In this document: in pieces, positions 55,423-64,000 of the stretch
Layout: the number at the start of each line of letters is the position of its first letter
Position numbering within the stretch: the stretch's first letter is position 1
DNA from: Ilyonectria destructans
Lineage: Eukaryota; Ascomycota; Sordariomycetes; Hypocreales; Nectriaceae
Assembly: GCA_020740775.1 (NCBI GenBank)
Contig: JAHEWK010000013.1
Coordinates: 620,001 to 684,000, forward strand
DNA: 64,000 nucleotides
Reading direction: 5' to 3'
The notes under the pieces: generated by a model
Told to the model about the DNA's origin: nothing
Seen by the model: the letters and a program-made list of their open reading frames with translations, nothing else
The model's database searches: none
Program-made: the position numbers and the translations under genes

Positions 55423-58073
55423 ATGGCAGAGTCGCAGTCCACTCCAGCTGCGAGGTCGTATCCTTGTCCCAGCTGTACGCGGACATTCACCCGCCCTGAG
55501 AATCTGAACCGGCACCGCAAGACTCGTAAGCTCCACTACGCCTGTCCACTGTCTCAATGGTGAATGACGTTGACCCGTGTGGTACTCTCAAGACAACAAA
55601 GTGCTTCCGCATCGTTGCTCAATCTGCCCCAGGCAGTTTTCGAGAAGTGACTTGGCCAAGAAGCACGAATTGCTGCACCAGAAGCGAAGCAAAGACACTT
55701 CGCCCGCCGAGAGCTCAACCGTCAGTCCGTCACTGACAACCGACGGTCCCAACTATGGCCAAGTCCACCCTGCAGACTCGATATCACCTGGTCCACCACC
55801 GATTGATCCATCGCTACATGGAGTGTTCAATGCGCCGAGCCACCGAGAATATCGGCGATCTAATGTCGATATGCTGCTAAACGAGGACCCTGGCATCGGC
55901 ATGGACACATCCCTGGACCACTCGCATTTTTCAAATTCCCACATCGACTTCTCATCATTTGCCCGTCCATGGGATGAATCCGGCCAGGCTCCACAGGACT
56001 GGTTCACAGTTGACTTTTTCGAGGCTCTGCATGAGACAAACGGCGGCTCGAGGGAGCCCGGAGGTTTCCAGAGTCAACTGGATGAGTTTCCATTCATGCC
56101 CACCTTTCATCCGCTACCGTCATTTGAAGATGCTGTTGGAGCGCCAGGACTAGATGGTCCCGAAAGGCACAGCGAGCAGGCTGAAGATCCTCAGTACCAA
56201 GAACCACCCGGAAGAATATCCCGTGTCCCATCACCACCCAATGTGCCGTCCTCGGAGGACTGCTGGCCCTTTGCCTGGAACCCATCGTCCACTGCCATTT
56301 CCCACGGAAAGCCCATCTATGTCGACGACCACGATCCCCTGCTGGTAAATCATGACTCAAGATTCGACATCAACGAAGCTACGTGGACGCGGTTGCGGCG
56401 GTTTCTAGAACCTCCAACGCCAGTGCAAAGCGACGTCTTTACCCTTCCCTCCCTCCGTGTCGCCAATGCCTTTCTCGCCCTTTTCTTCAAGTTCTTCTCG
56501 GCCCAGTCACCTGTTCTGCACGAGCCCACACTGGACATGAATTCTCTTCCGCCGCCATTGGTTGCCATCATCATGGTCATTGGCGCCAAGTACAGCCATA
56601 TCCGCCACACTCGGCGGTTCGCCATTCTCGTCCAGGATCGGGCGCGTTGCAATCTCCAGACTGCCATCGACAACGACCGCAGACTATTAAGAGATCTCAA
56701 CGTCATTTATGCGTACGCACTCATTTGCTACACCGGGCTGTGGTGCGGAAATAAGGGAGCGTTTGAGATTGCCGAAGCCCTGAGGGGTACCTTGGTGACA
56801 TACATACGGCGGCTGCCAAAGATCCAGGATGCAGTGGCCCAGGTCCCAAACTTATCCAAAGATCCCAAATCTCAGTGGATATACTGGATAGCAGCAGAGT
56901 CTCGGAGGAGATTGATGTGGTTTGTCTTTACTCTCGACGGAGAGTTTCCTGCCCTGCTGAACATGAAGAGTACGATGTCGCTGGTAGAGGTTTCTCGGTG
57001 GAAATGCCCTTGCGACGATGAGTTCTGGACTGCACCTACAGCACGGATATGGAAGAATCTCCTGGGCTTGGCCTCCCTCCCGCCGGCTCCAACTTTTGCC
57101 ATGGTCTCTGGTCCGTTTCTCTACCAAGTGAGCCAGGGAAACAGCAAGCCCCAGGGAATCCAGATGGCCGCCTCGGCAATGCGGTTGAACCAATGGACTG
57201 CTTTCTTGGTTCTTATGGCTTTGTCAACGAGAGCGTTGGATTGGTCCCACGATTGGGGACTAGCTGTCATTATAATTCTAGAGAGTACCGACGAGGACAG
57301 TCTAAGTGAGACTATTGCCGGGAACAAATATGGCCACCAAATCCACGATCTCATTGAGCGTCGACAGGGCATTATATGTACGTAATCAAGCTGTCCTGGA
57401 AAATGTTTTCTGATTCGTGGCAGCTTCTCTCGAAACATGGGCTCAAGCATGCGCTCAACCGGGATTTCCACCTCTACGACAAGGTGGCACCGGGTTGTAT
57501 TTCCAAGAGGCATCATCACTTCTCTATGGCCTTACTCGAATGTCTCTCAACGTTTCCATAACCGACCTGCAAGAGGCTATTGGAAAGGATGGCCCAGATG
57601 GTATCAAGCCGGCCATTAACCGACTCAAAGTCTGGTCTTTAGATGGATACTTTGCATCCGCATCATGGGGGTCGTCGGCAGTCCAAGCCACGAAGAGTCA
57701 GGCATTTATGGGTGCGGTTGAAGCAATAAATACCATTGCTTCCATCGCAAATCGGCCCTCGGCACAGGCTGCCGTACCATACAGTCTAATTGGCTTGTTT
57801 CTCGCCCACGTTCTGCTCTGGGGGTTTGCCATGACGGCCTCGCCAGAATCAAAACAGCTCCTGAGACAACACGTCTCTCAGCTTTCTCTATCTGGCCCGA
57901 TAGCAGAGCAGCTTAGCAGCGTGTTGGAGTCTTCATTGTCTGCAAATCCAACGCCAGGATTTGATGCACCTTGCTCCATTTTCAAGCATGCTGCTTATAG
58001 TTTAACCCGCTTGGGCACTTGGGGGGCTTCGTTGAATATGGCGCTGCTTCTACATAAACGGTCTGAGTTATGA
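55423..58073 (+). CDS. C2H2 zinc-finger regulator with fungal_trans domain
   Basis: 845 residues from exons 55423-55525, 55593-57377 and 57424-58073. Two C2H2 fingers are split by intron 1: YPCPSCTRTFTRPENLNRH, ending in KTH after splicing, and HRCSICPRQFSRSDLAKKH. Finger tips RPENLNRH and RSDLAKKH are predicted DNA-contacting positions. An acidic Ser/Pro region (about 60-290) follows, then the fungal_trans regulatory domain (about 300-700: FLALFFKFFSAQSPVLHEPT, RRLMWFVFTLDGEFPALL). The C-terminal half is helical. Combining C2H2 fingers with fungal_trans is a known fungal class. Divergent from the rhamnosidase across the GGTGGACAT array, it is the best candidate for the local activator and may regulate itself (inference). 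Confidence 0.9.
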
Positions 58074-58428
58074 ATTGAACTTGAAAGCCCGTAACATTTT
58101 CGCACCCACTGCATCGCCTGCATGCCTGATGTGAACCATTACTTCGTTCTCGAATCGTGCTAATATTTCGAGCCTGTAGTGATTTCCATATGTCGTGAGG
58201 CCAGGTACGTATGAAGCGGAGGTTGATATCAAGACGTATTTAAGCACCGAGGAATTGAGAAAAGTCAGTCACATAATTGTACGTAGTCGTATTCTTGTCT
58301 ATCAAGAGGTTAAGGTGCCCTAGTACACACATACCCAGAGGGGGGACTAGAAGCTCAACAGTAAAAGAAAAACACCAACAATAGTATCAACAATAGTATT
58401 CTTGTCTATATATAATCCCAACGGATAT
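58074..58428. other. Convergent 3' intergenic region
   Basis: Between the C2H2 regulator stop and the GH3 stop. AT-rich, probably 3' untranslated ends; no gene seen. Confidence 0.5.
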
Positions 58429-61008
58429 TTATACCCCTTCCCACTGTCCTCCTTCAGTACTGCTGATAGTCCAAGTCTTTTGAGCAATAACGGTCAATGC
58501 ATCTTGCCGCACATCGACTACATAGTCCCGTGCCTCTATCTCCCACATCTTTGCTCTGTCATTCCAAGCGCTGAAAGAGTACTTGCCCAGAATCAGGTTT
58601 ACCGTGAAGGTACTTCCCGCCGAAATCATAACCTTGTCGAAAGCCCTCAGAAGCCCGTCGACATACAGTTGGACCACCTCCATGCCGTCCACCTGTGATG
58701 TGTTTGTAACCTTTACTGTAGCAACGCAAGTGTTCTGGCCCTCTCCCTTTGCTAGAGAAAGGCCGGAATATTCAAACTTGGCATAAGACAGTCCATGTCC
58801 GAAGGGGAACAGTGGAGCAGGCGCGCCGGGTTGCATCAAAGCTCGGTATCCCACGTTCATGCCTTCAGCATATCGAATGTCCAGGTTCGCATCATATGGG
58901 AAATTCTTGTTAGATGGGACGTCTTCGATCCTCACTGGGAAAGTTGTCGGGAGGCGGCCACTTGGCGAGATGCGACCAGAGAGTAAATCGGCGACGGCAT
59001 TTCCAACCTCCATACCAGCGAACCAGTTTTGCAAAACAGCGTCGACCTTGTCGAGCCATGGCATACTGATAGCACCGCCAGTTTGATTGATCACCACTGT
59101 TCGTTTCGACGCGTTTGCAACAGCTACAATCATCTGTTCTTGCGCTGAACTGAGGCCGAGCATCTTCCGGTCGAAAGACTCGGATTCCCACTCCTTGTTG
59201 TTGCCAGTGAAAACGATGGAGACATCACTTTTGCGAGCCAAATCTTCAAGCTTGCCCATATCTTGGTTGCCAAGATTTTCGAAAAACCCAACTTGAGTCG
59301 CCTGCGGAGGAATTTGTCGCGCTGGTGGCGGAGGTGGTGGCGCGATGGTGGACAGAGTGTCGATGATGACCTTGTAGGGCTGTCCTGCTTTCATTTCCAT
59401 CGACGCTTGATTCTCGTATCGCCACGGCTGCATGATATGGGGGACCGCGATGTGGTCGAATCCATCATGGGAGACGACCTCCTTGCCGTCGACATAGAGG
59501 TGTGTCTCTCCACATGCTGTGATGCCAAAAGTATGAGTTCCAGTTGACTTGGGAGTCAAGGTGTACTCCATGCGAGTGCAATGCTTCCTTTCAAGGTTTC
59601 CAATCCTCGAGTCAATGACGAGTGTTCTCGTTGTGTCCAGTCGCTCATGGAGAATCTCGTTTTCTCCAAAGTTCCACCCGTTGAACCAGTGACAGTCCAC
59701 CCCAGGCTCTCCCGCCGCCGTCTTCATACAATCGATTGGCGCACTCGGAATTTTGCGGAAGATTGGGACGCCGTAATCGTACTCAACATGAGAGTACGTC
59801 TTTGTGAGTGCTGAAAGGGGTGTTTCAATGTAGTGGGAGGTTAGAGAAGCACTGCCACCTCCGTGAATAATAGGAACGGTTGCTGGAGCACCGAAAACAG
59901 CAATCTTCATTGAAGTGTCGGGTGAGATTGGAAGCAAGCTGTCCTTGTTCTTCAGAAGGACTATGCCTTCGGTCGCAGTCTGTCGAGCAACTGCAGTAGT
60001 TTGCGCGTCAAGGACTGCTCTTTCCGGCGCAGTCTCATCCAACATTCCGACTTTGCGGGAGAGTTCAATAACCCGGGCGGCATTGCGGTCGATGTCAGCT
60101 TCGGATACTTTACCCGCCTTGACGAGATCGATTGTCTTCTGTCCACGGTGGAGAGATGGACCGGGCATTTCGAGGTTCAAACCCTTCTTTAGTGGCTCGA
60201 TGTCTGTGTACACGCCCTCGAAATCCGACATGACGCAGCCATCAAATTTCCATTCCTTTCTGAGGACTTGCTCCAACAGGAATTCATTCTCCGAGCACCA
60301 GTCGCCGTTGACCTTGTTGTACGCGGTCATGATCACCCATGGGTTGGACTTGCGGATACATGTCTGGAATGGCAACATGTAAATTTCTCGAAGCACTTTC
60401 TCGTCGACGATTGAGTTGGAGTTATTGCGCTCCTCTTCGCATTCGTTGCAAACGAAGTGCTTGGGTGTTGCTGCCACATTCTGCGACTGCAAGCCGTTGA
60501 TGTATGCAGCTGCCAGCTCTCCAGAAAGAACTGGGTCTTCTGAGTAGGACTCAAAGTTACGGCCACCTATGCTATAATTAGTACATCCGGTTGGAAACAC
60601 TGGTGACCTAACTCACTATAAGGGTGGCGATGAATATTGAAGGTAGGGCCCAATAGCACGCCGACGTTCTTCAACTTGGCCTCTTTGCCTAGCTCCACGC
60701 CAATCTTCTGCAGAAGCTCAACGTTGAAAGTCGAGCCCATGCAAGCACCACAGGGGAAGCAAGTAGCCTTGGTTGAAGCGTGGAGGGCTTCGCCCCGAAC
60801 ACCGTTGGGGCCATCACTAGTCTGCCGCAATCGTTAGTATTGGATCGTGAAGGATGATTTAATGACAAACCTTGAGGGCTTTGATGCCAAGGTGGGGTAT
60901 GGAGGGTACTCTCCAGTATTCCCGAGCAGACAGGAGCGACACCTTTTCTTCCAGCGTGAGCTGTTCCAAGACCTCACGAACAGAAAGCTCGTTGGTTGAA
61001 GGAGCCAT
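58429..61008 (-). CDS. GH3 beta-glucosidase with PA14 insertion, intracellular
   Basis: 826 residues from exons 61008-60871, 60821-60617 and 60566-58429 (joins IKALK/TSDGPNGVRGEA and HPYSGGRNFESY). Start taken at MAPSTNELSVREVLEQLTLEEK; an in-frame ATG at 61071 would add 21 residues. Removes terminal beta-D-glucose from glycosides. The TIM-barrel domain shows ATPKHFVCNECEEERNNSNS; the nucleophile Asp sits in GCVMSDFEG, where most family members have SDW. The alpha/beta sandwich follows (EGIVLLKNKDSLLPI). Between them lies a PA14 domain (TGTHTFGITACGETHLYVDGKEV), which shapes substrate choice in fungal enzymes of this type. The fibronectin-III-like end is FGHGLSYAKFEYS onwards. No signal peptide. 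Its promoter carries the same GTGGAC core as the rhamnosidase promoter. Confidence 0.94.
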
Positions 61009-61830
61009 GGTGTTCCGTACAGTTTCGGCGAGGATTGCTGTGAGATTCTGTATCCAAATAGCCTGAGACACCTTTCTTGACGGTATATCAATTTGAATGT
61101 GAATTTCTTTTTATCTGCCGTTGTGGCGCTGGGCTATGACATGGGTGATAAATAGTCGACTTGCGAACCGACGATGCGGATTCAGGTCCACAACACAATT
61201 CGGAGTACCCGGCGTGGAGTCATTCGGATCCAGTGTGGGTTTTCGGATGTCCCGGATTCTTAGGAGCAATGATAAATGACTCTCTGGCCAACCAACACGC
61301 TGCCTTTATGCCCACATTAATGCCCACCCACCAGTCCACCTAAATGTCCACCTTCATAAGTACCCCATGCTATGTCCCGAATCCGGGGCAAGTCTGGGGT
61401 GCTGGTATTAACCGGAGAAAATCGACGGACCCGGGTAACAAAAGCGGCAAATAGATGTTTACAGATGAGAGCCAACATGTTTTTCTGTCCACCAGTCCAC
61501 CTGAATGTAGAAGGGTGGACTAGTCACTCCGGCCCGCACTCTGAGTCTTATGATGAGCAACAGCTTGACACGAAGTAATTTACTGTTGGTTGTTGGTGAT
61601 TAATATGACAGCTCAGAACGAATTTAACATTGACTATCATGTCGCTGAGCATTAATACAAGACATCGGAGTGAAATCGAAACCTGATATTGTGCACTCGA
61701 ACTCAGCTTGAGGTATCCAAAACGAACGACTTATGCTACGCTGTGATTCCAATACAATGTGGAATTTTAACCAACTCCCAGGTTCCCCTTGTCCCAAATT
61801 CCCATAACGCCAATACGCGCCGGTGATGTA
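61009..61830. promoter_or_regulatory. GH3 promoter with repeated GTGGAC/GTCCAC cores
   Basis: Upstream flank of the GH3 gene. Six copies of the hexamer GTGGAC or its complement occur within 335 bases: 61186-61191, 61334-61339, 61346-61351, 61487-61492, 61495-61500 and 61515-61520. One is an exact complement of the nine-base element (ATGTCCACC, 61344-61352). The right part is the 3' flank of the Zn2Cys6 gene. Confidence 0.7.
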
Positions 61831-63299
61831 TCACCCAACACAAAGGATGATATTATGCCGCTTCATTGTCATTTCGAACCCATGAGGGCCATACAAGTCT
61901 GTATTCTCGTCCAAGTCATTCCAATAGATAATGAGTGCCCTAGCAATGCCCTCGAGAGTCGGGAACTTGATCAATGAGTCGGACAAGATTCTGGAGAGGC
62001 GATTCCTCTGCGTTTCTAAGAGCATGCATGACCCAGATACCAGAGAGGGCCACATGGAAGTAGTCCAAGTATGAGCATCGGCGGGCAGGCTTTCAATGTA
62101 TTGCAAACACAACTCAATACAAGGTTCAACCTTTGCAATGAGGCCTGTCGTAGGTGACTTGGGACCGTGGAAGGCCATATGCAAGTATATGAGGAGCGAT
62201 TGTTGGTATATTAGCCCAGATAACTGGTAGCCCAAGTTGTATTCGTCATCTTTCCCGTCCCATGACGTTATTTCTGACAGAAGCATCGAATACGTCGTTT
62301 CCAGTTCAATCGCGGGGTGTTCCTCATGCCGGCATTGTTGAGCTAGGTTGTGGATACGAGGAATTAAGGCAAATAGGTTGTGCGAGCGGCCAAACATGAA
62401 GCCATAGATGGGGCTGTCTTTGTTGAGCGTCTTCAAAGAATCAACCGTGCTATTGTGGCCTTGGTTCCAATCCAACATCTTGAGGCCGAAGCCGAAGCCG
62501 ATGTGGGAGACAATGGCCAGGTACTGGTACTGCTCGATGAAGAAGCCGAGAATGTCCTGGTCATAAATTCGCTCATTTTTTAGCATTTCGGATATCATCC
62601 ACTTGAGCGCGCGCAAGTGGTGATACAGCGAGCCTTGGGTGTTGGCGTTGAGAACCTGGGATGGTCAGTGACATAGACGCGTGGTATAGAATGACTACTC
62701 ACCTCGTACTGGCAGAGAGCCAGGGAGGTTGCCACGATGAGAATGCGGTCCATGGCAGAGCATGACTTCCATCTGGTTATGGCGTGTGTCAGACCGCGAA
62801 GGGCGACGACATAGTGATCCAGCGACGAATCGGTCGACGAGGAGTTGATGTACGACACATGGGACGAGCTGATGGCGAGAATGGCATGCTGCAGACCATC
62901 GCAGCCGGCGGCAATGCGGAGGTTGTACGTCAGGTATGCATTCTCGGGATACACTCGACTTGCCATCTGCAGCGAAGTGACGTGGGCAAAGTGTTGGAAC
63001 AGGAGGCTATTCCGATGGTTCCGAAACAGCGGCGGCAGGGCGGTAGGCTGGCGGATAATAACGGGGACAAGACAGGCGTCTAGATCCGAGTCTGAGCTGG
63101 CAGATGCAAGCTCCGGCTCGGTCGCCGGGTCATCGGGACTCGAAGACGGCCAGTGACAGAGCAGTTGGTTTCGAACGCAGCCGGCGCAAACAGGACGAAC
63201 CTCGTCACACTTCTTATGCCGCCGACGACACGTAAAGCAGCCCGTCTTGGACCGGGGGGCGATGATCCCGGTCGTCTGGCTGTTCCGAGCAAGCGCCAT
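61831..63299 (-). CDS. Zn2Cys6 transcription factor (Fungal_trans_2 type)
   Basis: 473 residues from exons 63299-62703 and 62655-61831 (join CQYE/VLNANTQGSLYHH). The N-terminal zinc cluster is TGCFTCRRRHKKCDEVRPVCAGCVRNQLLC, here given as C-FTC-RRRHKKC then C-AGC-VRNQLLC, with the classic CRRR-KKCDE spacing. The middle is the Fungal_trans_2 region: FQHFAHVTSLQMAS, GLQHAILAISSSHVSYI and GSLYHHLRALKWMI. The protein ends in the usual YGPHGFEMTMKRH. This subgroup of regulators often controls nearby catabolic or secondary-metabolite genes. It is adjacent to the GH3 gene in the same direction and divergent from the aminotransferase; which it controls cannot be told. Confidence 0.92.
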
Positions 63300-63809
63300 G
63301 TCTCAGAGTAAAGCCGCGGCAACGGAGCAAGCAGGGGCAACTCTCGACGAGAATGCAGCGAGGCGGATAATGACGAGGCGGAGAGGGCGTGCAGAGCGTC
63401 GCAGAGCTTCAACATGGGCTGATGCCGCTTAGATAAACGCGACAGCGCTAGGACGCCGGGGTTCGCAGATAACCGCGGGAGCACTATTCCCATGTTGGCA
63501 TCATGAAGCTCGAGCTGGAGGATCTGACCATTCACAGCCCTCATTCAAAGAGTCCGGGGTCCACGCATCGTCTCATCGGATCCACCTGCGTGCGTTGAGA
63601 GTCGTCTGCTCGGAATGGACATTTGGATGTCGTCGGGAAGGGCATCGCGGAAAGAGATATATAAAGCATGGCATATTCAGTCGAAATATTCTCTTTCCCA
63701 TCACTCATCACACTCACACTCTTCTCATTCCTCTGCATTCGCACTCTCAACTCTCCATTTCTCGCCACTCGCCTCAAACACCCCCCAACAACACCACACA
63801 TCGTATACA
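63300..63809. promoter_or_regulatory. Bidirectional promoter of Zn2Cys6 factor and aminotransferase
   Basis: A TATATAAAG box at 63658-63666 lies about 145 bases before the plus-strand start. It is followed by a long pyrimidine-rich (CT) leader and a CAAC-rich patch before the ATG, a pattern common in strongly expressed fungal genes. Confidence 0.55.
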
Positions 63810-64000
63810 ATGGCGTCCAAAACCGGAGAGCAACTGTCTGAAAAGACCCTCGAACTTCTCAAGATGGAGGAGGACTACGCTGTCGGCGCTTTCGGCTCTC
63901 TTCCCGGCTTCATGGTATCCGGCAAGGGCTCAACTCTTGTGGTGAGTGACTCCAGCTATATTTGGTTCCGAAAAGTCTGCATGACCATCTTCTAACCCGC
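63810..64000 (+). CDS. Class-III aminotransferase-like gene, 5' end (partial)
   Basis: The first exon (63810-63941) encodes 44 residues, MASKTGEQLSEKTLELLKME onward, ending GFMVSGKGSTLV at a GTGAGT donor; the rest lies beyond the window. The pattern of a short helical leader, then DYAVGAFGSLPGFMVSGKGS, resembles the start of ornithine-aminotransferase-like PLP enzymes of fungi, in which this strand precedes the DVDG.EYIDF motif. No catalytic residue is visible in this part, so the assignment rests on the N-terminal pattern only. The strong-looking promoter fits a metabolic housekeeping enzyme. Confidence 0.5.

Noticed and set aside
1..64000. CRISPR arrays, tRNA, rRNA, secondary-metabolite core enzymes (PKS, NRPS, terpene cyclase)
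   Set aside because: None seen on reading; a tRNA scan and antiSMASH-type search would settle it.

Overview
The window reads as genomic DNA of a filamentous ascomycete, most likely a Sordariomycete and perhaps Hypocreales. Genes carry short GT-AG introns of about 45-95 bp with CTAAC-like branch sites. The gene content is typical of Pezizomycotina: Zn2Cys6 regulators, a GT48 glucan synthase, an ankyrin NLR-like receptor and plant cell-wall hydrolases. No bacterial operon features, tRNA, rRNA or CRISPR were seen.

Left part (1-11 kb): the 3' end of an unidentified gene, a secreted intradiol dioxygenase (2546-3691, minus), a Zn2Cys6 regulator (5896-8487, plus, uncertain first exon) and a secreted PL11 rhamnogalacturonan lyase (9162-10967).

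Recognition / cell-death island (11.4-25.7 kb): a 1982-residue receptor-like protein (alpha/beta hydrolase-like domain, degenerate NTPase, ankyrin array, ZZ zinc finger, PGWIPGR repeats), a 290-residue protein of unknown function, a divergent 1152-residue ankyrin-subtilase protease, and a protein with a HeLo-like / fungal STAND N-terminal domain. A small protein paired with a subtilase recalls the known fungal gasdermin/protease pairs, and this is the best candidate here for an undescribed system. Two relics further right (an Hsp70-like pseudogene at 38.4-40.3 kb and a STAND fragment near 49.7 kb) suggest that such genes turn over in this region.

Middle part (26-36 kb): a GDSL rhamnogalacturonan acetylesterase, a nuclear-looking 2-oxoglutarate oxygenase of the prolyl-4-hydroxylase type, and the essential beta-1,3-glucan synthase FKS1, followed by a long gene-poor stretch.

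Metabolic group (40.8-48.6 kb): a DAL5-type anion transporter divergent from a type-B carboxylesterase, an FMN-dependent 2-hydroxy-acid oxidase and a cytosolic sulfatase. These could import and break down an esterified or sulfated organic acid (inference).

Glycoside module (52.4-63.3 kb): an intracellular GH78 alpha-L-rhamnosidase, a divergent two-finger C2H2/fungal_trans regulator, an intracellular GH3 beta-glucosidase with a PA14 insertion, and a Zn2Cys6 regulator. The rhamnosidase/C2H2 intergenic region holds six exact copies of GGTGGACAT, and the GH3 promoter holds six copies of the same core. This points to a co-regulated regulon for rhamnose-glucose glycosides. The window ends in the first exon of an aminotransferase-like gene behind a strong-looking promoter. 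Gene models were spliced by hand from consensus sites and reading-frame continuity.
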